Source: Embleya sp040605455
GTDB lineage: Bacteria; Actinomycetota; Actinomycetes; Streptomycetales; Streptomycetaceae
NCBI RefSeq assembly: GCF_040605455.1
Contig: NZ_JBEXCV010000061.1
Coordinates: forward strand, 1 to 47,243
Direction: 5' to 3'
Length of the DNA stretch: 47,243 nucleotides
How positions within the stretch are numbered: position 1 is the stretch's first letter; the number at the start of each line of letters is the position of its first letter. Below the pieces are notes generated by a model. It saw only the letters and a list, made by a program, of their open reading frames with translations. It was not told where the DNA came from and searched no databases. Both the position numbers and the translations under genes were made by a program. Shown here one piece after another: positions 40,204 to 47,243 of this stretch.

Positions 40204-41604
40204 CTACCGCCGGATCGCCTCATAGCGGTCGAGTGCGATGCGTCTTTCCTCGGCGTGCTCGACGATCGGGTCGGGGTAGCCCGCGACGCCGATCTTCCAC
40301 GGCTCGTGCACCGCCTTGCCGGCGATGCCGCGCAGTTCGGGTACATAGCGCCGAACGTAGTCCCCGTCGGGATCGAACTTGCGGCCCTGGTTGATCGGAT
40401 TGAAGATTCGGAACCACGGCGAGGCGTCGGTGCCGCAGCCCGCGGTCCACTGCCAGCCGTGGCTGTTGGAGGCCGGGTCGCCGTCCACCAGGTGCCGCAT
40501 GAAGTGCGCCGCGCCGCGCGTCCACTCCTGGTGCAGGTCCTTGACCAGGAAGGACGCGACCACCATTCGCACCCGGTTGTGCATCCAGCCCTCGGCGAGC
40601 AGCTGCCGCATCCCGGCGTCCACGAACGGGAAGCCGGTCCGACCCGCGCACCACGCGTCGAACAGCGCGTCGGCGGCCGGGCCGCTGTCGTAGCGCATGC
40701 CGGCCATGTCCCGGTTCAGGTACTCCCGCGCGGTCTCCGGCTGATGCCACAACACGTCGGCGTAGAACTCACGCCAGGCCAGTTCGGCGCGGAAGGTCTC
40801 GTCGACGCGGCCGGCGAGCAGCGTACGCGGGTGGATCTCGCCGAACTTCAGGTGCACCGACAACCGCGAGGTGCCGGCCAGGTCGGCCCGGTCGCGCAGC
40901 TCGCGATATCGGTCCAGGCCGTGCGTGCGGAACGTCTCCCACGTCGCGCGGGCGACCCGTTCGCCCGCCTCGGGCAGCCGTACCCCGGCGGGCGCCGGCG
41001 CGGCGGGCGGCTCGACCGAGTCGGCGTTCACCCACGCGAGGTCGTTCGGGCCCGGCAGCGGGTCACGCCGGCCGTGTTCGAGCCACGCGCGCAGAAACGG
41101 GGTGAACACCCGGTACGGCGTCCCGTCGGCCTTGAGCACACGTCCCGGTGCCACCGCGTACGGCGAGCCGGTGGCTCGGAACGGCAGGTCGAGTGCCGCC
41201 GCCACGGCCTCGTCGCGGGTGCGCCCGTAGGGTCCGAAGTCGGCGGAGACGTGCACTTCGGCGGCGTCGACCTCGCGGACCAGCGCGGGTACCTCGCGGA
41301 CCGGGTCGCCCGCGCGGAGCACCAGACGCCCGCCGAGCTCGCGCAGGTCCGCGTCCAGGGCGCGCAGCGAGTCGACCAGGTGCGCCCGGCGCGCCGGACC
41401 CGATGCGTCCCACAACACCGGGTCGAACACGAACAGCGGCAGCACCCGGGCGGGCTCGCCGTTCCCGGTGCCCGGAAAGCCGGTGCCGGCCGCGGCGTGC
41501 AGCGCAGGGTGGTCGGCCAGCCGCAGATCCCGGCGGAACCAGAGCACGTGTACACGATCGAGGGATCCGGACGAGCCGGAGGACTTCCGGGATGGCAATG
41601 GCAT
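40204..41604 (-). CDS. phr: deoxyribodipyrimidine photolyase (class I)
   Basis: The product is 466 residues. It repairs cyclobutane dimers with blue light through FAD and an antenna chromophore. The N-terminal photolyase alpha/beta domain begins VHVLWFRRDLRLADHPAL; the C-terminal FAD domain has TSRLSVHLKFGEIHPR, AWREFYADVLWHQP, WMHNRVRMVVASFLVKDL and the flavin motif GWQWTAGCGTDASPWFRIFNP. The first 16 residues are a serine/lysine-rich extension. The ATG lies 6 nt after TAACGT, so transcription is probably leaderless; no Shine-Dalgarno is present. It is divergent from dmdR1 across 197 bp. Confidence 0.92.
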   Translation of the reverse strand: MPLPSRKSSGSSGSLDRVHVLWFRRDLRLADHPALHAAAGTGFPGTGNGEPARVLPLFVFDPVLWDASGPARRAHLVDSLRALDADLRELGGRLVLRAGDPVREVPALVREVDAAEVHVSADFGPYGRTRDEAVAAALDLPFRATGSPYAVAPGRVLKADGTPYRVFTPFLRAWLEHGRRDPLPGPNDLAWVNADSVEPPAAPAPAGVRLPEAGERVARATWETFRTHGLDRYRELRDRADLAGTSRLSVHLKFGEIHPRTLLAGRVDETFRAELAWREFYADVLWHQPETAREYLNRDMAGMRYDSGPAADALFDAWCAGRTGFPFVDAGMRQLLAEGWMHNRVRMVVASFLVKDLHQEWTRGAAHFMRHLVDGDPASNSHGWQWTAGCGTDASPWFRIFNPINQGRKFDPDGDYVRRYVPELRGIAGKAVHEPWKIGVAGYPDPIVEHAEERRIALDRYEAIRR

Positions 41605-41610
41605 ACCGGA

Positions 41611-41616
41611 ACGTTA
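41611..41616 (-). promoter_or_regulatory. -10 element TAACGT, 6 nt before the photolyase ATG
   Basis: TANNNT match on the minus strand. Confidence 0.5.
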
Positions 41617-41801
41617 TGACCGTACGCACCCGACAACGCGGGCCCACACGGGCGGGACACACGTACGGATGAAGCGGCGGCGCGCGTCGGACGGCGCGAG
41701 CGGGGCACGCCGCGGGGACCCGATCGGCCGGCCGTCCGCATCGGCGGTCCAGGTGCGTCAGAATTGGGCGGCAGGACCACCCAAGAACGGAGCCGCTGGT
41801 C

Positions 41802-42491
41802 GTGAGTGGACTCATCGACACCACGGAGATGTACCTCCGGACGATTTTCGAGCTGGAGGAGGAGGGCGTGGTCCCGCTGCGGGCGCGGATCGCGGAACGG
41901 CTCGAGCAGAGCGGGCCGACCGTGAGCCAGACCGTGGCACGAATGGAGCGGGACGGGTTGTTGACGGTCGAGGGCGACCGTCATCTGGAACTGACGCCCG
42001 AAGGGCGGGGAATCGCGACGCGGGTCATGCGCAAGCACCGGCTCGCCGAGTGCCTGCTCGTGGACGTCATCGGCTTGCCCTGGGAACAGGTGCACGCCGA
42101 GGCGTGCCGTTGGGAGCACGTGATCAGTGAGCAGGTGGAACGCCGTCTGCTCGAATTGCTGCGCTACCCGAAGGAATCGCCGTACGGCAACCCGATCCCG
42201 GGCCTGGAGGAGCTGGACCAGGAACTGCACGCCGACTCCTTCAAGGAAGGCGGGCTGGTCACGCTGCTCGAGTCGGCGGGGCCGGAAGGCAAGAACGTCG
42301 TGGTGCGGCGGCTCGGTGAGCCGCTGCAGACCGACGCCCAACTGATGTACACGTTGCGCCGGGCCGGGATTCGTCCCGGGGCGGTCGTGAGTGTGCACGA
42401 GTCCGCGGGTGGCGTGATGGCCGGCAGCGGCGGCGAGGCCGCGGAGTTGTCGCCGGAGGTCGCGTCGCACGTGTTCGTGGCCGCGCGGTAG
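41802..42491 (+). CDS. dmdR1: iron-dependent repressor DmdR1 (DtxR/IdeR family)
   Basis: The product is 229 residues. SGLIDTTEMYLRTIFELEEEG opens the DNA-binding domain, with the recognition helix SGPTVSQTVARMERDGLL at 38-54. Metal ligands fall on the same numbers as in C. diphtheriae DtxR: M10, H79, E83, H98, C102, E105 and H106. A C-terminal SH3-like domain follows (from about 150). With Fe(II) such proteins bind iron boxes and repress siderophore and iron-uptake genes; the box at 33267 is a natural target. GTG 41802 has GGAG about 9 nt upstream. A 62-codon antisense frame (42164-42352) recalls the adm gene opposite dmdR1 in S. coelicolor. Confidence 0.95.
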   Translation: MSGLIDTTEMYLRTIFELEEEGVVPLRARIAERLEQSGPTVSQTVARMERDGLLTVEGDRHLELTPEGRGIATRVMRKHRLAECLLVDVIGLPWEQVHAEACRWEHVISEQVERRLLELLRYPKESPYGNPIPGLEELDQELHADSFKEGGLVTLLESAGPEGKNVVVRRLGEPLQTDAQLMYTLRRAGIRPGAVVSVHESAGGVMAGSGGEAAELSPEVASHVFVAAR

Positions 42492-42515
42492 TCGCGGGTT
42501 GACGCGCGGGAATCC

Positions 42516-42552
42516 GGGCCCTCGTTGCCGGTTGCTTCGGCTTCGAGGGCCC
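42516..42552. terminator. hairpin after dmdR1
   Basis: GGGCCCTCG pairs perfectly with CGAGGGCCC around a 19-nt loop. GTTGCCGGT inside the loop can instead pair with ACCGGCAAC at 42628-42636. The gap to the next gene is 216 bp. Confidence 0.65.
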
Positions 42553-42707
42553 GTTGCGTCTCGGGTGGATCGGGTTGGCTTTTCCACCCGGCCGACCCGT
42601 GCCGTGGGGTGGTCCGGCTGCGGTTTTACCGGCAACGGGTGGCCTGGTGGCGCCCGGCGGCCGAGTTCGGGACGGCTTCGGGTTTACGGCAACGGGCGGC
42701 CCGTCGG

Positions 42708-43355
42708 CTACTTGGCCTCGGCCACGGTTCGGCCGCAGGCGTAGGCGATCGGGCTGACCAGTTCGCGGGCCTCGGGGAGCCAGCGGTTGAGTTCGGTGGG
42801 TTCGCGGGCCCACGAGGCACTGCCGGAGCTGCCCATCCGGGACGGCGGGGCGACGACCCAGTCGCCCTCGCCCTTGGGAATCAGGTCGATCGTGCTGGTG
42901 CCCCAGCCGGTGCGGCGCAACATCTCGCCCATCTTGTCCCGGGCGCCGGGCAGTACGAAGAACTGCAGGCGTCGGGTCGGCGTCGCGATCACCGGGCCGA
43001 GCGGCAGGCCCATGCGCTCGAGTCGGGCCAGCGCGAGGCAGCCGGCCTGCTCCGGGACGTCGATCACGTCGAAGCCGCGACCGGTGGGCAGCAGGATCGC
43101 CGCGTCCGGATGCTCGCTCCACCAGCGCCGTACCAACGCCGGCGAACTGGCCGCCTGAACCGCCCAGTCGCGCAGGATCGGGTGCGCGCCCGGGGCGGTG
43201 CACCCGGAATGGCCGCAACTGCAACGACGCCCCACGCTGTTCTCGACCACCGAGGCGCCGGGAACCACGTCCCAGTGCCGGTTCTCGGCGTAGCGGACTG
43301 CGGTTTCTACGAGCGTGTCGCGGGCGAGTTGCCGGGCCCCCAGGGTGTCTTCCAC
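42708..43355 (-). CDS. bifunctional DNA primase/polymerase-like protein
   Basis: The product is 215 residues of the family annotated as bifunctional DNA primase/polymerase (prim-pol) in actinomycetes. Features: DTAVRYAENRHWDVVPG-like opening, the cysteine/histidine cluster CSCGHSGCTAPGAHP (likely zinc), WWSEHPDAAILLPTGRGFDVIDVP, and an alternating beta core. Whether it has polymerase activity is doubtful from the sequence; the acidic metal triad is hard to place, except the DVID segment. GTG 43355 is preferred to GTG 43364 by resemblance to homologues beginning MEET; neither has a Shine-Dalgarno sequence. Confidence 0.8.
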   Translation of the reverse strand: MEDTLGARQLARDTLVETAVRYAENRHWDVVPGASVVENSVGRRCSCGHSGCTAPGAHPILRDWAVQAASSPALVRRWWSEHPDAAILLPTGRGFDVIDVPEQAGCLALARLERMGLPLGPVIATPTRRLQFFVLPGARDKMGEMLRRTGWGTSTIDLIPKGEGDWVVAPPSRMGSSGSASWAREPTELNRWLPEARELVSPIAYACGRTVAEAK

Positions 43356-43809
43356 GTGCTGCACAACTGCGCGGCCCCGCGATGGTTACGGCCGGGCGGC
43401 GCCCCGCTCGCGGCCATCCGTACGGCGCCCCCCGTACGGCGCCGGGTCGCGCGTTGCGCGGACGCACTCCGGGCGGGCGAAACCGGATGATCAGGGGAGA
43501 TGGGATCATCGGCCGCCATCCGGCGCAAGGGGGGCGCATGGGTGCAGAGCCGGGGGCGCAATGAAGGGTGCCCTATCCGCTGCTCTATACGGGTCACTAC
43601 GCTCCGTACGCGGATGACATTTCATACGACTGCCGGGCAACATCGGCAATTCAGGCCGTCCCGGACCTCGGCATGTGGATGACGCCCGCTGGACACGCAT
43701 TACGGACTCATCAGGCATCAGGGCGCGGACACGACGGGAGCGCACGATCCCCCGGCGCGCCGATCCCGCATGTCGCAAGCCCGCACCAACGGTCGGGGAG
43801 GGAACGCGG
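43356..43809. other. 454-bp divergent gap before the NsdA-like gene
   Basis: It holds a 12-bp direct repeat CCGTACGGCGCC (43418-43429 and 43432-43443), an inverted repeat GATGATC...GATCATC (43486-43510) and an AT-richer zone at 43570-43650 (CTCTATACGGG, GACATTTCATACGAC) where promoters are likely. No convincing gene is present. Confidence 0.5.
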
Positions 43810-45186
43810 ATGGCCGCGCGAACACAGGCGACGAGGCAGCCCAACGAGAGGCTGACGGCACTGATCCAGGAGGCCGGCTGCTCCAATGCCGGGCTCGCCC
43901 GGCGGGTCAACATGTGCGGTGCCGAACACGGCATGGATCTGCGCTACGACAAGACCTCGGTGGCCCGTTGGCTGCGTGGCCAGCAGCCGCGCGGCGCGGT
44001 GCCGAACCTGATCGCCGAGGCGATCGGCCGCAAGCTCGGCCGGCCGGTCACCGTCGAGGAGATCGGCATGGCCGACGGTCGCTCGTTGGCGACCAACGTC
44101 GGCCTCCAGTTCGCCGCCACGCCGGCGGCCACCGTCGAGGTGGTCACCGAGTTGTGGCGCAGCGACGTCAACCGGCGCGACTTCCTGCTCAACTCCTCGG
44201 TCGCGGTGGCCGCGCTGGTCGCGCCCAGCCGGGACTGGCTGATCACCGAGCCGGATGCCCAGGTGGCCAGGATCGGCGGGCCGCGGGTGGGGGCCTCCGA
44301 CATCGAGGCGGTGTGTGCGACCACGGAGATGTTGTCCGCGCTGGACCACCGCTTCGGCGCCGGGCACATCCGCCCGGTCGTGGTGCACTACCTGGGCAGT
44401 GTGGTCACCCAACTGCTCAACGGGACCTATTCCGACGAGACGGGCCGCGCGCTGTTCGCCGCCGTGGCCCGACTCACCGAACTGGCCGGTTACATGGCTG
44501 TGGACACCGGCCAGCCGGGTCTCGCCCAGCGCTACTACATCCAGGCCCTGCGGCTGGCCCAGGCCGCGGGCGACCGCGCCTACGGCGGCTACGTGCTGGC
44601 GGCCGGGATGAGCCACCTCGCGGGCAGCCTGGGCAACCCGCGCGAGATCACCCAGCTTGCCCGCGCCGCACAGGAGGGCGCCAAACAGGAGGCCACGCCG
44701 ACCACCCAGGCGATGTTCCACGCCGCCGAGGCGCGCGGGCACGCGCTGCTCGGCGACGCGCGCGCATGCGAGGCATCGCTGGCGCGGGCCCAGTCCGCCA
44801 TGGACATCGCGGCCCCGGACGAGGATCCGTCCTGGATAGGGCACTTCTCCCAGGCGTACCTCTCCGACGAGTTCGCGCACTGCTACCGCGACCTGGACCG
44901 GCCCCGGCAGGCCGAGGCGGCGGCCCGCGCGGCCCTGGACGGGCATGCCGACACGCGGGTGCGCCGGCGCGCGGTCGACACCCTCCTGCTCGCCACCGCA
45001 CACCTGCAACAGAACCGGCTCGACGAGGCGTGCGCGGTCGGCGCCGAGGCGCTGGAGCTGGTGGGCAGGCTGCACTCGGCGCGCGGTCTCGAATACCTCA
45101 AGGATTTCCAGCGCCGGCTGGAGCCGTACCGGGACGAGCACGTGGTCCGGGAATTCGCCGAAGCCGTGCACGCCGTCCCGGTCTGA
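43810..45186 (+). CDS. NsdA-like transcriptional regulator with TPR domain
   Basis: The product is 458 residues. The N-terminus (about 12-65) is a Cro/CI-like helix-turn-helix with the family pattern NERLTALIQEAGCSNAGLAR and YDKTSVARWLRGQQPRG. From residue 160 to the end the chain is alpha-helical and tetratricopeptide-like (LAQRYYIQALRLAQAAGD, EARGHALLGDARACEASLAR). It resembles NsdA and related Streptomyces regulators that restrain sporulation and antibiotic production. GGGAGGGA lies 6 nt before the ATG. The next gene on the strand starts about 200 bp later. Target genes are unknown. Confidence 0.85.
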   Translation: MAARTQATRQPNERLTALIQEAGCSNAGLARRVNMCGAEHGMDLRYDKTSVARWLRGQQPRGAVPNLIAEAIGRKLGRPVTVEEIGMADGRSLATNVGLQFAATPAATVEVVTELWRSDVNRRDFLLNSSVAVAALVAPSRDWLITEPDAQVARIGGPRVGASDIEAVCATTEMLSALDHRFGAGHIRPVVVHYLGSVVTQLLNGTYSDETGRALFAAVARLTELAGYMAVDTGQPGLAQRYYIQALRLAQAAGDRAYGGYVLAAGMSHLAGSLGNPREITQLARAAQEGAKQEATPTTQAMFHAAEARGHALLGDARACEASLARAQSAMDIAAPDEDPSWIGHFSQAYLSDEFAHCYRDLDRPRQAEAAARAALDGHADTRVRRRAVDTLLLATAHLQQNRLDEACAVGAEALELVGRLHSARGLEYLKDFQRRLEPYRDEHVVREFAEAVHAVPV

Positions 45187-45273
45187 GCCCCGCCGAGGCC
45201 GCCGACCTGCGGCGCGGGGGGGCCGCGGGCCGCCGCCGGCGGGCCGCCCGGCGCCGATGCGAGGTGCGCCGCT

Positions 45274-45288
45274 GTTCGTCACTCGAAC
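45274..45288. other. short hairpin after the NsdA-like gene
   Basis: GTTCG-TCACT-CGAAC, a perfect 5-bp inverted repeat 87 bp after the stop; weak terminator or operator candidate. Confidence 0.25.
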
Positions 45289-45389
45289 GTCTGAGTTACC
45301 GTCGGGCGGACGGGTACGGCCGCCGGGCGATCCCGGCGGTCGGGCGACCGCCGGGTACGACGGCCTCGGGCGACGAACGGGTGGATGGC

Positions 45390-46781
45390 ATGGGATCGGC
45401 TGGATCGGGCGGACGGGGCCCCAATGGCGAGCAGCCGGGGCCCTCGCCCTTCGGCCCGCTCGAACTCCCGCGCGACGAGACCGAGGTGCTGCCGAGGTTC
45501 GAGGACTACGCGGACCAGGGGCCCCCACAGGGCTACGGCGCGCCGCAGCAGTACCCCGGGCAGCAGCAGTATCCCGCGCAGCAGCAGCCGTACGGCGCAC
45601 CACAGCCGCCCTACGACCCCAACGCGTCGTACCGGCCTAACCCGGCCGATCCCTACCCGCCCGCCGACCCGGCCGATCGGCCCGGCGCGGCCCGGCTCGG
45701 CCCGCCACCCGCGTTCGCGCCGCCGGCCGGACCGGGACAGGTGCCGCCGCGCCCGCCGCACGCGCCGCCGGGTGCGTCCGCGGCAGCGGGTGCACCGATG
45801 GGAGCCGGAGCCCCGCCGGCCGGGCCGGACCTGTTCCGACCGAGCCCGGCGCCCGCCGCCGGACCGGCCGACGCCACCCAGGCGTTCCCGGCCGGCCTGT
45901 TCCGGGACGGGGCCGGCGGGCCGCCGGCCGGACCGGGACCGATGGGCGCAGGCGGACAGCCGATGCCCGCGGCCTACTCGGCTCAGCCCGCGCCGCCCGG
46001 CCAGTCGGCGACGCCGCCCGCCGGGTATGCCGCGCCGCAGCCCTACACCCCGCACTACGCGCCGCCGACCGGCCCGCCGCGCGAACCGGGCCCCGGCGAC
46101 CATGCCGACCCGGGCCCGGCCGGCCGCTCGCGTACCCCGCTGATCGCCGCCGGGGTCGGCGTGCTCGTGGTGATCGCCGCGATCGGCGCGTTCGCCGGCG
46201 GCGCGTTCGGCGACGACGACAAGAGCGACAACGCGGGCAAGAGCGCCGCGCCCACCGCGCCCACCAAACCGGACGCCTCGGGGGCCGCCACGCCCGGGAC
46301 CACCACACCGCCCGCCAAGGCCGACGACGGCGCCGCCGCGCAGGCGTCCGCCGTCGACCGACTGCTCCAGGACGGCGCCGGATCCCGGCAGGCGGTGTCC
46401 CGGGCCGTGCAGCAGATCCAAAAGTGCGAGGACCCCGCGGCCGGCGCGCAATCGCTGACCGAGGCCGCCCGGCAGCGCGACCAGCAGATCGCCGGCTTGG
46501 ACAAGCTGACCACCGACAAGCTCAGCGGCGGCGCCCAACTGGTCGCGGGACTGCGCGACGCGTGGGCCGCCTCCGCCGAGTCGGACCGCGAACTCGCGGC
46601 CTGGGGAACCGAGATGGCCCACGGCGGCTGCAAGGACCACCGCGCCGAGTACACCGACCACAAGCGCGCCGCCGACCGCGCGGGCGGTCGGGCCACCACC
46701 GCGAAGAACAAGGTGGTCGGCCTCTGGAACCCGATCGCGTCCGACAACAACCTCAAGAAGCGCGCCGCCGGCGACTTCTGA
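45390..46781 (+). CDS. proline-rich single-pass membrane protein
   Basis: The product is about 463 residues. Residues 30-240 are proline/alanine/glutamine-rich and disordered (QQYPGQQQYPAQQQPYGAPQ). One membrane helix follows near 250-275 (TPLIAAGVGVLVVIAAIGAF), then an alanine/threonine linker and a soluble helical domain with two cysteines (KCEDP and HGGCKDH) that may pair. The disordered head is cytoplasmic and the C-terminal domain probably outside. ATG 45390 or GTG 45381 could start it. Function unknown; similar proteins are common in actinomycetes. Confidence 0.72.
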   Translation: MGSAGSGGRGPNGEQPGPSPFGPLELPRDETEVLPRFEDYADQGPPQGYGAPQQYPGQQQYPAQQQPYGAPQPPYDPNASYRPNPADPYPPADPADRPGAARLGPPPAFAPPAGPGQVPPRPPHAPPGASAAAGAPMGAGAPPAGPDLFRPSPAPAAGPADATQAFPAGLFRDGAGGPPAGPGPMGAGGQPMPAAYSAQPAPPGQSATPPAGYAAPQPYTPHYAPPTGPPREPGPGDHADPGPAGRSRTPLIAAGVGVLVVIAAIGAFAGGAFGDDDKSDNAGKSAAPTAPTKPDASGAATPGTTTPPAKADDGAAAQASAVDRLLQDGAGSRQAVSRAVQQIQKCEDPAAGAQSLTEAARQRDQQIAGLDKLTTDKLSGGAQLVAGLRDAWAASAESDRELAAWGTEMAHGGCKDHRAEYTDHKRAADRAGGRATTAKNKVVGLWNPIASDNNLKKRAAGDF

Positions 46782-46807
46782 GCCGGGCCGGACCGTCGAC
46801 CGGTCGC

Positions 46808-46826
46808 CGCCGCCGAGCCGGCGGCG
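46808..46826. terminator. hairpin after the proline-rich protein gene
   Basis: CGCCGCCG-AGC-CGGCGGCG, a perfect 8-bp stem, 26 bp after the stop codon. Confidence 0.6.
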
Positions 46827-46856
46827 CTCGCGGGTCGGTCGGGGAAGACCTGTGTG

Positions 46857-46894
46857 CTAACTCCCGCGTGACCGTCCGGCAACAGCGCCGTAAC
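46857..46894 (+). promoter_or_regulatory. GlnR-like box upstream of nnaR
   Basis: Four half-sites with 6-nt spacers: CTAAC (46857), GTGAC (46868), GCAAC (46879), GTAAC (46890). This follows the GlnR pattern gTnAC-n6-GaAAC with an 11-bp pitch. The box ends 22 bp before the ATG. Confidence 0.65.
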
Positions 46895-46916
46895 ACACGT
46901 CGGCGAGTCTCACCCC

Positions 46917-47243
46917 ATGGAGACAGGCACGGGGGCCGAACCGCTGATCGGGTTCACCATCGGCGTCACCGCGGCTCGGCGCCGCGAGGAACTCGTCGCG
47001 CTGCTCCGGGATTTGGGCGCCAAGGCGGTCGACGCGCCCACCGTGCGGATCGTGCCGCCGGCCGACGACCCGATCCTGCGCCGGGCCACCGACCGTGCCC
47101 TGGAACGCCGACTCGACTACGTCGTGGCCACCACCGGGGTGGGTTGGCGCGGCTGGTTCGCCGCCGCCGAGGGCTGGGGGCGCGGCGCCCGGCTGACCGC
47201 GGCGTGCCGGGCCGCCGTACTGGTCTGCCGCGGCCCCAAGGCC
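46917..47243 (+). CDS. nnaR: uroporphyrinogen-III synthase-like regulator NnaR, partial
   Basis: 109 codons are visible before the window ends. The sequence PLIGFTIGVTAARRREELVALLRDLGAKAVDAP, ADDPILRRATDRAL and DYVVATTGVGWRGWFAAAEGWGRG fits the HemD-like domain of the actinobacterial HemD/winged-helix proteins, among which NnaR is the GlnR-controlled co-regulator of nitrate and nitrite assimilation in Streptomyces. The winged-helix part would lie beyond the window, so a plain uroporphyrinogen-III synthase cannot be excluded. The GlnR-like box upstream favours NnaR. Confidence 0.78.
   Translation, partial: METGTGAEPLIGFTIGVTAARRREELVALLRDLGAKAVDAPTVRIVPPADDPILRRATDRALERRLDYVVATTGVGWRGWFAAAEGWGRGARLTAACRAAVLVCRGPKA

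Noticed and set aside
45390..46781. Serine/threonine kinase or type VII secretion link of the proline-rich protein
   Set aside because: No kinase motif, WxG motif or secretion gene is present; only a proline-rich head and one helix are seen.
1..47243. tRNA, rRNA, IS element, prophage or attachment site
   Set aside because: No TPsiC-like arm, transposase, integrase or flanking terminal repeats were found on either strand.

Overview
The window is chromosomal DNA from a high-GC actinomycete. Third-codon positions are almost always G or C. Gene content and order point to Streptomyces or a close relative in the Streptomycetaceae: the futalosine menaquinone genes mqnB-mqnD, a DmdR1-type iron repressor near a citrate synthase 2/pdxH pair, a DUF3027/sacsin-like ATPase pair, an NsdA-like regulator and an NnaR-like regulator. 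I cannot name the species. No rRNA, tRNA, phage, IS element or CRISPR array is visible; this looks like core or near-core chromosome.

Layout. 1-7.7 kb: the start of a HAAS-like protein, a helicase-associated/WYL-like protein, a two-gene ABC exporter, the XPB repair helicase, a VanZ-family protein and a small conserved-looking ORF. 8-10.3 kb: a fused HAD phosphatase-LarE sulfur transferase, a small membrane protein and a cold-shock domain protein. 10.3-10.6 kb: an 11-copy 27-bp tandem repeat between two convergent genes. 10.6-14.2 kb: MFS, DUF2771 lipoprotein, mqnB and mqnD on the minus strand. 14.3-18.5 kb: DUF3027 and the sacsin-like ATPase. 18.6-28.4 kb: a PPOX/F420-type oxidoreductase, a large FAD/FeS 2-hydroxyacid dehydrogenase divergent from serC, a secreted propeller protein, a BKACE enzyme, a 28-residue membrane peptide, a mycothiol-type isomerase homologue, and a MarR-MFS operon with a palindromic operator. 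28.6-35.4 kb: DUF2530, a CtpE-like P-type ATPase, a threonine dehydratase homologue, an FhuF-like ferric reductase with an iron box, and citrate synthase 2. 35.7-43.4 kb: pdxH, a 627-bp structured gene-free stretch, MFS, a thioesterase-like protein, a SIS protein, photolyase, dmdR1 and a primase/polymerase-like protein. 43.8 kb to the end: an NsdA-like regulator, a proline-rich membrane protein and the start of nnaR behind a GlnR-like box.

Three regulatory themes stand out. First, twelve genes have a TANNNT hexamer exactly 6 or 7 nt before the start codon, the arrangement expected for leaderless transcripts. Second, an almost perfect DtxR/IdeR/DmdR iron box overlaps the -10 of the ferric reductase gene, and the likely repressor (dmdR1) is encoded 8.5 kb away. 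Third, four half-sites at 11-bp pitch resembling a GlnR box precede nnaR.

The least ordinary elements are the HAD-LarE fusion, the higher-order tandem repeat at 10,328-10,625, and the hairpin-rich noncoding block at 36.5-36.9 kb. Function assignments rest on motifs and recalled family resemblance; no database search was run.
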